A stretch of 64,000 bases of DNA from Viridibacillus sp050279675 (lineage in GTDB: Bacteria; Bacillota; Bacilli; Bacillales_A; Planococcaceae), in the NCBI RefSeq assembly GCF_050279675.1, contig NZ_JBNNUK010000016.1:24360-88359 (forward strand), read 5' to 3'. Of this stretch, positions 18,427-26,463 are shown piece by piece; position 1 is the first letter of the stretch, and each line of letters opens with the position of its first letter. Under the pieces are notes generated by a model, which saw only the letters and a program-made list of their open reading frames with translations, was not told the origin of the DNA and made no database searches. Made by a program: the position numbers and the translations under genes.

Positions 18427-19674
18427 TTAGCCCCTTACTTGTCCATTCCCATATACAAAATACTTACTCGAAGTCATTGCTTGTAAACCCATTGGTCCTC
18501 TTGCATGAAGCTTTTGCGTGCTAATGCCGATTTCCGCACCATAACCGAATTCAAAGCCGTCTGTGAAGCGCGTAGAGGCATTATGATAAACTGCTGCTGC
18601 ATCTACGCCATTTAAGAATAGCGCTGCTGCAATCGCATCTTCTGTTAAGATAGCTTCAGAATGATTTGTACCGTATATATTAATATGTTCGATTGCTTCT
18701 ACAACTTCTGACACGACTTTTACACTAACTGTTAGTGCTAAATATTCTGTTGCCCAATCCTCTTCTGTAGCAACCTTTGCACCTGAATATGCATTACAAA
18801 CAGTGTCATCTCCAATAATCTCAACACCATGTGCTGCTAAAGCTTCTAATAACGCAACACCATGCTCTGAAAACCATTTTTCATGGATTAGTACACTTTC
18901 TGTTGCATTACATACAGATGGACGATGTGTTTTTCCGTTAATGACAATACTTGTTGCCATATCAGGTTTTGCAGTTTCATCTATATAGATATGACAATTT
19001 CCTGCTCCCGTTTCTAAAACCGGAACTGTCGCTTCACTTACAACCGTATCGATTAATGCTTTTCCACCGCGAGGAATTAGTACATCTAGATATTCTTTTA
19101 GATGGAATAATTCCTTCGCCGTTTCACGATTTGTATCTTCGATTAGCTGCACTGCATCTACTGGTAATGTTGTCTGCTCAAGTGCCTTATGGATAGATGC
19201 GACTAGTGCAATATTCGAAAACTTCGCAGATGAACTGCCACGTAAAAGTACAGCGTTTCCTGTTTTCAAAGCTAGTGTCGCTGCGTCTATAGTAACATTT
19301 GGTCTTGCTTCATAAATCATGCCAATCACACCAAGTGGCACTCGTTTTTTCTGAATATGCAAACCATTTTCTTTCTGAATATCCTCTAATACTTCACCTA
19401 CTGGATCATTTAATGATACTAATAATAGAATCGCATCTGACATATCTTGAATGCGTTTTTCATTTAAAAATATGCGGTCTAAAACAGATTCAGAAAGGCC
19501 TTTTTCTCTACCTGCTATAATATCCTTGTTGTTTTCTTCAATTATCGTTTCTTTATCTTTCAGTAGCTGTTCTGCAATTTTTTGTAATGCTTCATTTTTT
19601 TCTTGTGTTGTTTTACTGTTCATATGATAACTTGCTATTTTCGCTAACTTACCTTTTGTGTTTACTTCGCTCAT
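18427..19674 (-). CDS. proA: Gamma-glutamyl phosphate reductase
   Basis: Second enzyme of proline synthesis: reduces gamma-glutamyl phosphate to glutamate semialdehyde with NADPH. It is 415 residues, normal length. It belongs to the aldehyde dehydrogenase fold, with the catalytic cysteine in LETGAGNCHIYID (about residue 228) and the C-terminal family stretch RGPMGLQAMTSSKY. It starts at ATG 19674, 18 bases after proB, with GGAGG ahead. It is co-transcribed with proB under the proline T-box. Confidence 0.97.
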   Translation of the reverse strand: MSEVNTKGKLAKIASYHMNSKTTQEKNEALQKIAEQLLKDKETIIEENNKDIIAGREKGLSESVLDRIFLNEKRIQDMSDAILLLVSLNDPVGEVLEDIQKENGLHIQKKRVPLGVIGMIYEARPNVTIDAATLALKTGNAVLLRGSSSAKFSNIALVASIHKALEQTTLPVDAVQLIEDTNRETAKELFHLKEYLDVLIPRGGKALIDTVVSEATVPVLETGAGNCHIYIDETAKPDMATSIVINGKTHRPSVCNATESVLIHEKWFSEHGVALLEALAAHGVEIIGDDTVCNAYSGAKVATEEDWATEYLALTVSVKVVSEVVEAIEHINIYGTNHSEAILTEDAIAAALFLNGVDAAAVYHNASTRFTDGFEFGYGAEIGISTQKLHARGPMGLQAMTSSKYFVYGNGQVRG

Positions 19675-19692
19675 TGTGTTACCTCCATTTAG

Positions 19693-20781
19693 TTACGCTT
19701 TTACCCACTTATCACGGTGAATGACTTCAATATTTGATACGATAAGTTCGTTTGTTCGTTTCCCCATAGCTTGTTTTAGTTCATCTGCGGAATAGAGTAC
19801 TTCTCCTCTTCCAATTACACCATTTTTACCATAAACTTCAACAACATCGCCTTTTTGGAAAACACCCTCCATTTTAAAGACACCAGCAGGAAGTAAACTA
19901 CTACCTTGCGAGACAAGTGCTTGCTCCGCACCTTCGTCCACAAAAACTTTACCTGAAACAGCTGAAAATAACGAAATCCATTGCTTATTATTATTTAGAA
20001 CAGGTAGTTCGTCTTTCTCTATATACGTCCCGTCCCCTGTACCCTCCAGTACTTGCAATAGTTTTCGATCACCTTTACCGTTACCGATAAATACCTTCAC
20101 GCCTAGTTCATACGCCGTTTTCGCTGCCATTAATTTTGATTCCATGCCTCCTGTGCCTACTTTTGAACCTGCACCACTAGTGAATGACAACATTTCTTCC
20201 GTTACTTCAGTTAAATAATCAATGCGTTTTGCATCTGGATTTTTAAATGGATTAGCGTTATACAATCCATTGATATCTGTTAAGATAATTAACTGATCAG
20301 CATGTACCAACCCGCTTACTAGTGCCGATAGCATGTCATTGTCACCAAAAGTAAGTTCTTTTACTGACACCGTATCGTTTTCGTTGATGATCGGTAATAC
20401 TGAACGATCCAATAATTCTGACAATGTAGAATAAGCATTTTTATAGCGATGCTTGCTTGAGAAATCTGTTCTAGTTAATAAAATCTGTGCTGTTACAATA
20501 CTATGTTTGCTTAATTGTTCTGTATATGATTGTACTAATAGGCTTTGACCAACAGCTGCAGCTGCTTGTTTTCCTTTTAACGTAACTGGTCTTGAAGAGT
20601 ACCCTAGCTTACGAAAACCACATGCTACAGCCCCTGATGATACTAATACCACTTCATGCCCTGCCTTACGTAGTGTTGCAATTGCATTTATATGATCTTG
20701 AAACTTAACTTGATCTATCTCACCCTTTGCATTCGTTAAAGAGCTACTACCTATTTTCACAACAATTCGTTTTTTATCCAT
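19693..20781 (-). CDS. proB: Glutamate 5-kinase
   Basis: First enzyme of proline synthesis: phosphorylates glutamate using ATP. The start is ATG 20781 (MDKKRIVVKIGSSSLTN), with GGAGG 9 bases upstream, giving 362 residues. The amino-acid kinase domain shows VVKIGSSSLT, LVSSGAVACG, NENDTVSVKELTFGDND and KVGTGGMESK. A C-terminal PUA domain is present (about residues 275-362). Upstream lies a T-box leader with a proline specifier, so expression rises when tRNA-Pro is uncharged. Confidence 0.97.
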   Translation of the reverse strand: MDKKRIVVKIGSSSLTNAKGEIDQVKFQDHINAIATLRKAGHEVVLVSSGAVACGFRKLGYSSRPVTLKGKQAAAAVGQSLLVQSYTEQLSKHSIVTAQILLTRTDFSSKHRYKNAYSTLSELLDRSVLPIINENDTVSVKELTFGDNDMLSALVSGLVHADQLIILTDINGLYNANPFKNPDAKRIDYLTEVTEEMLSFTSGAGSKVGTGGMESKLMAAKTAYELGVKVFIGNGKGDRKLLQVLEGTGDGTYIEKDELPVLNNNKQWISLFSAVSGKVFVDEGAEQALVSQGSSLLPAGVFKMEGVFQKGDVVEVYGKNGVIGRGEVLYSADELKQAMGKRTNELIVSNIEVIHRDKWVKA

Positions 20782-20804
20782 CTTTATTGCCTCCAATGCA
20801 ACAT

Positions 20805-21040
20805 AAAAAACCCTTTTCGCCCTCGAATATATCAAGGACGAAAAGGGTTACTTCTCGTGGTACCACCTTAGTTGAATGCATTAAATGCACCCCACTCAAC
20901 CTCATAACGCTTGAGACTGCGCCTATGTTTGCATAGGAGCTAAGAAGTAGGTTCCGTGTGTTTGCTGTTACGATGCCTTGCAGCCGGTGAACATCGCTCT
21001 CTTATACAGTAAGATTACACATACTAGTCTTCTTTTCGCT
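20805..21040 (-). promoter_or_regulatory. Proline T-box leader of proBA
   Basis: The minus strand carries the T-box core GGTGGTACCACG (complement near 20855-20867), followed by competing antiterminator and terminator structures. The terminator stem pairs ACCCTTTTCG with CGAAAAGGGT (20811-20847) and ends in six T residues. Upstream is a long Stem I. On its 3' side, GGAACCTACTTC presents a CCT proline codon (complement of 20949-20951) followed by A, as in specifier loops. The TGGT acceptor-binding bulge fits a tRNA with discriminator A, which is the base in tRNA-Pro. Control of proBA by a proline T-box is known in Bacillus subtilis. Confidence 0.93.
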
Positions 21041-21048
21041 AAATATTA

Positions 21049-21054
21049 ATTATA
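21049..21054 (-). promoter_or_regulatory. Likely -10 box of the proBA leader
   Basis: A perfect TATAAT on the minus strand lies just upstream of the T-box Stem I. A perfect TTGACA occurs further upstream, but with a 23-base spacer, so the -35 element is uncertain. Confidence 0.5.
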
Positions 21055-21174
21055 AGCATGCAACAGATTCTTTTAACTGTCAATAATCATTTCATAAATA
21101 AAGAAATAATGCTTAATTCCACTTCTATTTGTGATACTTCTTACTCTTTTACACCTTAGAATAATTCATGTAAA

Positions 21175-21208
21175 AACGACTATCAATTCGTAAAGTGATA
21201 GTCGTTTC
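21175..21208 (-). terminator. Terminator of the HAAS-protein gene
   Basis: AACGACTATCA (21175-21185) pairs perfectly with TGATAGTCGTT (21196-21206). A run of T follows on the minus strand, 25 bases after the stop codon. Confidence 0.85.
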
Positions 21209-21231
21209 CTGTAAGTTAGTTGGTGAAATCG

Positions 21232-22224
21232 TTACATCCTAGACCTGCTCACAGCATCTTTTATGGAAAATGCTGATGTAATAACAGCAATAACAATGGT
21301 AGCTAATACAATCAGTAATACAAATCTGTCCTCCTGCATATCAATAAAATTCAATAAATACTTTGTAAACTCTGGTTCAATAATATTTGGTCGTGTGATG
21401 ATTATTATAAAAGCTGCAGTTGCAATGAGCTCATAAAACGTTTGGAAGACAACAACTTTTTTTGTCCATTGCCCTTGGATTCGTTTAAAGAGAGATAATG
21501 CAATACCCAAGACAGCAATAATCACAATCAGAATCCAAAAATCATTTAAAATTTGTTGATTAAATGTTGGATATTTAAAAATGAGATCATCTTCTCTTTT
21601 CAAGTACACTCCAATTAAACGATCCGCATTAAAGTAAATTGAAACCCAAATAGCGGTCCATACTAAACTACCAAAAAACGCATACTTTGAAATAGATTTA
21701 TGCTTAGTAGTTAGCTGCACTTTTTTTAAATCATTAAGAGTCCATTTTTCAAGACCAGTCAAAAGTTCCTTTTTTGGCTCTTTGGCAAATCTTTCGAGTA
21801 ACGCAAAGATTAGCGTTAACCAAAAGAATACTTGAATCGCAACTTCTAGCAGCATACCAATACCATTACCAACAAGAGTGAGGACTACCATTAATAAGGC
21901 TTCATCTCCCTCATAACTAAAAGCAAATTCTATGACAAATGCAATAAGAGCAATAGTCATTGCAATCGGAACTATCGTTTTTAAAAGAGATATATAGGAT
22001 TGATAATATAATGGACCAATTAAATACATGGGTTTTTCCAGATAGGTTTTTGCAAGAACTGCTGGATCACCTAATTTTACAAGCGCCTCTTTGACGTCTT
22101 CTTCCGTAAAACCAGATGGCAACATTTCTTCAATAATCGCCTTCAATTCAAGAGCAATAGCTGCTCGATCTTTTTGAGACAATCTTCGAGTTACTTCATG
22201 GATATATTTATCAATTAATTCCAT
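21232..22224 (-). CDS. HAAS-domain membrane protein
   Basis: 330 residues from ATG 22224 (MELIDKYIHEVTRRLSQKDR), which has GGGGAGGG just upstream; the longer upstream reading is unlikely. Residues 1-65 form a helical HAAS/DUF1700-type domain (EVTRRL...AIIEEML...EEDVKEALVKLGDP). About six membrane helices follow. HAAS proteins often pair with PadR regulators, but none is adjacent here. Sensing or anti-regulator roles are known only by association. A structured RNA candidate lies upstream on the same strand. Confidence 0.78.
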   Translation of the reverse strand: MELIDKYIHEVTRRLSQKDRAAIALELKAIIEEMLPSGFTEEDVKEALVKLGDPAVLAKTYLEKPMYLIGPLYYQSYISLLKTIVPIAMTIALIAFVIEFAFSYEGDEALLMVVLTLVGNGIGMLLEVAIQVFFWLTLIFALLERFAKEPKKELLTGLEKWTLNDLKKVQLTTKHKSISKYAFFGSLVWTAIWVSIYFNADRLIGVYLKREDDLIFKYPTFNQQILNDFWILIVIIAVLGIALSLFKRIQGQWTKKVVVFQTFYELIATAAFIIIITRPNIIEPEFTKYLLNFIDMQEDRFVLLIVLATIVIAVITSAFSIKDAVSRSRM

Positions 22225-22367
22225 TGGCACCCTCCCCTTTGTATACCTCATATTGATGCATTTTGGATCCCCCCATTTTTTTAACACTTAATTACATATA
22301 CTTCATATATTAGCCAAATGTATTATATGCATCACATTCATTTTTATCTACAGTCAAATAAAAAAAC

Positions 22368-22397
22368 GACTATCTATTTGTAGAGATAGTCATTTCT
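22368..22397 (-). terminator. Terminator-like hairpin upstream of the HAAS gene
   Basis: GACTATCT (22368-22375) pairs with 22384-22391, and a strong T-run follows on the minus strand. No minus-strand CDS ends here, so it may end the structured RNA at 22530-22700 or act as its expression platform. Confidence 0.75.
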
Positions 22398-22460
22398 TAA
22401 TCATATCAATTTGCATTAATCATCTGTTTTATATGTAAAAAATCATTTCCAAAATTGGAC

Positions 22461-22491
22461 AAGGGGCACCCTCAGCATGAGAGTACCCCTT
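22461..22491 (-). terminator. Hairpin downstream of the structured RNA candidate
   Basis: AAGGGGCACCCTC pairs with 22479-22491 with two mismatches that can form G-U pairs in RNA. The T-run is weak. It may be part of the RNA element rather than a terminator. Confidence 0.5.
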
Positions 22492-22529
22492 AATTTATAA
22501 TTAGCTAATTTTAATAAAATTCAAATTTC

Positions 22530-22700
22530 AACCCGATCATCCGGGGAATATTTACTCAAAAGCCTATAGCTTTCTGTACCGCGGTAAAATTCCACTGGTT
22601 AGCTTTCTAACCTAAGCAACGCAAACCCTACCTTCTTTTGCGTCCTTGTGACCCCAAAGTCACTCCAGTGTGAATAAGTATCTACAAAAACATTTAGTAG
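22530..22700 (-). ncRNA. Candidate structured RNA or riboswitch, class not identified
   Basis: On the minus strand this 170-base stretch has several strong hairpins in a row: GTGAC/GTCAC, ACGCAAA/TTTGCGT (7 bp), GGTTAG/CTAACC with loop AAAG, a palindromic ACCGCGGT, and CCCG/CGGG. It is followed by a GC-rich hairpin (22461-22491) and a true terminator (22368-22397), then the HAAS gene. GC content is above the surroundings. The words GGACGCAAAA and AAAGCTATAGG recall the c-di-GMP-I riboswitch, but not in the canonical order, and ACCGCGG recalls a T-box without the rest. The strand is inferred from the downstream hairpins. Confidence 0.5.
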
Positions 22701-22807
22701 AATGCCAACATTTATAAACTAGCTAATCAGCATAAATAATAGTATCTCACGAAAAAGCAGTTTTGTCAATGGAGTTGCTTCACTACTTTCTAATGAATGT
22801 ACTTGAT

Positions 22808-23302
22808 TTATAGTTTTTCTTTTAATTCCTCTATTTGTTCAATATGTCTTTTTTCGTGGTATCCGATAAATTGAACCCACTGATCTAGACTCATTAATCC
22901 GAATATTTCCTGCGGATAGGCTTTCTCCTTCAGTTGATCCTTGTTGCTATTTGACACAACCCGAAGAAGAGCATGACGTGATTCTTTCAGTTTATCTTTC
23001 ATCTCTTGCAGTGTGATAAATCTTGCATCTGGATCTGCAAATGAAGGTGCTTTTATTTTTGTAGAACGGTCTACTGTTAACTCAATTGGCTTCACTTTAG
23101 CAGACTGCTTTTCACCTTTTTCCAAAGTATATTGAATTGCTTTTGTTACTCCAGATTCAATTAAATGCAGATGATGAAGTACTTGCATAATCGTCCAACG
23201 ACCTTCTTCAACTTCCTTATTTAATTGCTCGTCCGATAGATTGCTTACACTATTCAATAATTCTTCTCTTACGCTTTTGTTAAGTTCTAAATACTGTTCC
23301 AT
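22808..23302 (-). CDS. DinB-like metal-binding protein
   Basis: 164 residues from ATG 23302 (MEQYLELNKSVREELLNSV), chosen for GGAGGG 7 bases upstream. It is a four-helix bundle of the DinB/YfiT type. The metal-site histidines are likely within VLHHLHLIE (about residue 47) and GYHEKRHIEQIE (about residue 147). Many relatives are thiol-dependent transferases (bacillithiol S-transferase-like) or of unknown function. No partner gene adjoins it. Confidence 0.85.
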   Translation of the reverse strand: MEQYLELNKSVREELLNSVSNLSDEQLNKEVEEGRWTIMQVLHHLHLIESGVTKAIQYTLEKGEKQSAKVKPIELTVDRSTKIKAPSFADPDARFITLQEMKDKLKESRHALLRVVSNSNKDQLKEKAYPQEIFGLMSLDQWVQFIGYHEKRHIEQIEELKEKL

Positions 23303-23472
23303 TTTATATCCCTCCAATACTTCCTATACTATTAGTCTATCAATGAGAATATTAACACCAAATATTGGATAATGACTTCACGGAAACGATCAATATTTAA
23401 ACATGCTATATTATTAAATGAGAAGTAGCAGCTCTAATAGAAGACAAAATTAAATCTTGAACAAATCATTTG

Positions 23473-23916
23473 TTAATTCTTTTCACCATAAATCAATTGT
23501 CCACCCATCAAATTACTTCTATCTCTCCATTTTACATTTTTTGCGGAAATCCAAGTTAGTCCTTCTTCTAAACTAAGGATTTCAGGATTAAAACCTTCAC
23601 AATTAGCCCAATAGAAAATACCATTTTGTTTTATAAACGTCGAGTCAAGAATTACTGCACAATAACTCTCTGGAAAAGGGCTGATGCAAAAATGGATAAT
23701 CTCTTCAAATATGATTTCAATAGCAGAAATTGGCCCAGCTTGTCTTTGAAAAAAAAGACGTACAGATGTAGAAGGGTCAATTGCCATACCGTAATTTTCT
23801 CCAACAAAACTTTTTGTTTGAACATGACTTTCTTTCAAACAACTATCATGAAAATAGCCAAAATTATTCATGAAGGTCTTAATGTCTTCATCTGTACTTA
23901 ACGTTTGCCAATCCAT
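23473..23916 (-). CDS. Hypothetical protein with an FHDS motif (147 aa)
   Basis: The start is ATG 23916 (MDWQTLSTDEDIKTFMNN), with AGGAGTG upstream; the longer reading has no site. The N-terminus contains FGYFHDSCLKE, a motif seen at the start of several uncharacterised Bacilli proteins. The remainder is a beta-sheet-rich globular domain (VRLFFQRQAGPISAIEIIFE). It resembles immunity-type single-domain proteins, but this is only an impression. No secretion signal is present. Confidence 0.65.
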   Translation of the reverse strand: MDWQTLSTDEDIKTFMNNFGYFHDSCLKESHVQTKSFVGENYGMAIDPSTSVRLFFQRQAGPISAIEIIFEEIIHFCISPFPESYCAVILDSTFIKQNGIFYWANCEGFNPEILSLEEGLTWISAKNVKWRDRSNLMGGQLIYGEKN

Positions 23917-24020
23917 TTCTACACTCCTATTTTGAGAAAAACCAATATGAATCAATGCATTAGCTTTTCAATTTCATTTGATTTAGAAACTTCTGCGCCT
24001 GCTACTTTCATTATTTTTCA

Positions 24021-25487
24021 TTACAGAAGTTCTTTCATTCTCTTTAAAGTATAAATGAAATATTCCCAGTTATTGATTGTTGAAGATATACTGATATGCT
24101 CATCTGGTGTATGCACTAGAAAGATATCTGGACCAATGGAAATAGCATCTAAACCGGGAATTTTCTCGATAAATACACCGCATTCAATACCCGCATGCAC
24201 AGCAATTACTTCCATCTCTTTACCGTATTTTTCTTTATACGTTGCTTCAAATAGTTTCTTAGCTTTTGAATCAGGGTTATAGGGCCATTCAGGATAATCA
24301 GAATCAATGAGTACTTCACATTCAAGCATTTCTGCAATCGTTCTTACTTGGGTGACCATATTGGATTTTACACTTTTGATAGAGCTTCTTATTTCACTTT
24401 CAAATGTAATAGATGAATCTGTTGTCGTCACAACTCCTAAATTCGTAGAGCTTTCCACTAACCCCTCTATAGCCATACTCATTCCTTGAACACCATGTGG
24501 AATTAACAGTAAAGATGTAATGGCTTTATGCTTCGTTTCATTGGCGAATACATTTGTAGAGCTGATGTCTCTTTTTTCAAAGACAATCGATACGTTTGGA
24601 TCTGAAAACTGTAATTCGTTTTTCAAAATAGCATTGTATTTATCAATTTTCTCTTTTATCTGCTCTACATTTTCTAAATGAAGAAAGACATTTGCTTCTG
24701 CTTCTCTCGGAATCGCGTTAGGCTTTAAACCGCCATTAATCTGTTGGATAGAATATTGAAATTCAGATGATAGTTCATGTAATACTCTTCCTAATAATTT
24801 ATTAGCATTGCCTCTCTCTTTATTGATAGAGATACCAGAATGTCCACCTTTTAATCCTTTAATTCCAATGCTATAAGCTACTTCATGGTCCGTAGCATTA
24901 TCCCATTTAATCGGCAGTACTTGCGTAACATGTACGCCCCCGGCACTGCTGACAAGTAATTTACCATCCTCTTCTGAGTCAATATTAATCAGTATTTCAC
25001 CTTTGAAATGGGCAGCGTCTACAGCAAGCGCACCATTCATCGTTGACTCTTCTTCAGTCGTAATGACCACTTCTAGAGAAGGGTGCGGGATATCATTTGC
25101 ATCTAATAACGCTAACGCATAAGCAACTGCGATTCCGTTATCTGCTCCTAGAGTAGTATCCGTTGCGTAGAGCATATCCCCTTCTATTCTTAATTGAAGT
25201 GGGTCCTTTTCAAAATCATGAATTGTATCAAGGTTTTTCTCACAGACCATATCCATGTGCCCTTGGATAATGACCGTGGGCACATTTTCATATCCATTAG
25301 TAGCATCTTTTTTAATGATGACATTTAATGCGGAGTCCTGTATTACTGCAAGATTGCGCTCTTCTGCAAAGCGAACTAAATAATCACTAATCGCCTTCTC
25401 ATTCCCTGAACCTCTTGGAATTTTAGAAATCTCTGCAAAATAATGAAATACTTTATGATTTGTTAGTTCTTCTAGACTACAATACAT
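24021..25487 (-). CDS. pepD: Aminoacyl-histidine dipeptidase (M20 family)
   Basis: Cytosolic zinc dipeptidase that splits Xaa-His dipeptides such as carnosine, 488 residues from ATG 25487 (AAAGG 9 bases upstream). Family motifs include the metal-binding HMDMVCEKN, TTLGADNGIAVAYALALL and the catalytic EEESTMNGA. The lid domain occupies roughly residues 200-390. It may process peptides imported by Opp systems. It is monocistronic. Confidence 0.93.
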   Translation of the reverse strand: MYCSLEELTNHKVFHYFAEISKIPRGSGNEKAISDYLVRFAEERNLAVIQDSALNVIIKKDATNGYENVPTVIIQGHMDMVCEKNLDTIHDFEKDPLQLRIEGDMLYATDTTLGADNGIAVAYALALLDANDIPHPSLEVVITTEEESTMNGALAVDAAHFKGEILINIDSEEDGKLLVSSAGGVHVTQVLPIKWDNATDHEVAYSIGIKGLKGGHSGISINKERGNANKLLGRVLHELSSEFQYSIQQINGGLKPNAIPREAEANVFLHLENVEQIKEKIDKYNAILKNELQFSDPNVSIVFEKRDISSTNVFANETKHKAITSLLLIPHGVQGMSMAIEGLVESSTNLGVVTTTDSSITFESEIRSSIKSVKSNMVTQVRTIAEMLECEVLIDSDYPEWPYNPDSKAKKLFEATYKEKYGKEMEVIAVHAGIECGVFIEKIPGLDAISIGPDIFLVHTPDEHISISSTINNWEYFIYTLKRMKELL

Positions 25488-25496
25488 ACGATTCAC

Positions 25497-25876
25497 CTTT
25501 TCTTTAACAATATTTGAAATGTTTAGTATTATTATAACTCAACTTTTGAACAAGATGTTGTCATGACTATCTATTGTCAGTATATTCGTATGTAGATTTT
25601 GAAAAAAGATTGATCATTTCTTGTTACATTTATGTGCTGATTGGCAATAATCTATCTGATTTTCAAATTTCAGATATTCTTCTACATTTGGAGATAAAAA
25701 AACCCTCTTGGATAAACATAACCAGAGGGGTAAATGTCGCGACTTTATATAAAAGCTTCATTAAAGGTAAAGTGAATAGAATGATAATCTAATAATTCAA
25801 ATAACATCTTGCAATTGTATTTAATTCCCACTAGTCTTATATAAAGACATTTAAGAAATGGGGATGGTTAGATTTT
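25497..25876. other. Intergenic region upstream of the 153-aa gene
   Basis: About 380 bases. A plus-strand frame at 25574-25792 has no ribosome binding site and a sequence that looks random, so I do not call it a gene. The promoters of pepD and of the 153-aa gene should lie here. Confidence 0.5.
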
Positions 25877-26338
25877 ATGAAAAAAGCACTCATCACCATC
25901 ATTATCGGTACTGTATTAGTGGCTGGATCATATGGCATTTTTCAATACAATAAGTATAAAGAAAAACCAATAACGGATGTTCTAACACACTTAGATAATA
26001 GTAAAATTAACTCTATAGATGTAACAAAAATGAATAAATTAAAATTCGGAAAAAGCTATACTTTTAATAATGATCATTCCTCGATTTTAATATCACTTAA
26101 AAAGGTAAAGCTACGTCTTACAAAAGATGATTACGATATGTTTAATTGTGACTATATAATGACTCTCACAACAGACTTAGACAAAATTACTATATTCTTG
26201 TTTGTTGATGAAAAAGAGATGGTTATCCATAGCGATACTGAAAGTTGGGGTAGAAGACATTATAAAGCTGCTGATAGTGACTTCTTTGATGTTGTAGAAA
26301 CATTATTAACTAAAGAAAATGAAGATGTGAATAAATAA
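25877..26338 (+). CDS. Hypothetical membrane-anchored protein (153 aa)
   Basis: One N-terminal hydrophobic helix (ALITIIIGTVLVAGSYGIF) is followed by about 125 residues outside the membrane. The mature part is charged and beta-rich (TFNNDHSSILISLKKVKLRL). A weak GGGGATGG site precedes ATG 25877. The size and layout match the 147-aa protein at 17233-17676 (short signal anchor, small beta domain), so the two may be distant relatives. Confidence 0.65.
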   Translation: MKKALITIIIGTVLVAGSYGIFQYNKYKEKPITDVLTHLDNSKINSIDVTKMNKLKFGKSYTFNNDHSSILISLKKVKLRLTKDDYDMFNCDYIMTLTTDLDKITIFLFVDEKEMVIHSDTESWGRRHYKAADSDFFDVVETLLTKENEDVNK

Positions 26339-26389
26339 AAAAGGGGCGATCCTAAAAGTCAGTTTCTCGACTATCGGATGCCCCTTTTG
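26338..26389 (+). terminator. Terminator after the 153-aa gene
   Basis: AAAAGGGGCGATCC pairs with GGATGCCCCTTTT (26376-26388) around a 23-base loop, with T residues at the end. Its A-rich start overlaps the stop codon region, and it may also serve the converging MFS gene. Confidence 0.75.
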
Positions 26390-26463
26390 CATATTCAATT
26401 ATGATGAATTGTCAATTATATATATGAATCGTTTTTATCCTTTTAGAACAACCACGCTATCTC

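Noticed and set aside
21073..21094. Perfect TTGACA upstream of the proBA leader as the -35 box
   Set aside because: Its spacing to TATAAT (21049-21054) is 23 bases, too long for a standard SigA promoter.
22530..22700. Calling the structured region a c-di-GMP-I riboswitch or a T-box
   Set aside because: Only isolated words match; the order of conserved blocks does not fit either class, so the class is left open.
25574..25792. 72-codon plus-strand frame upstream of the 153-aa gene
   Set aside because: No ribosome binding site, odd composition, and no recognisable family; likely a chance frame in AT-rich spacer.
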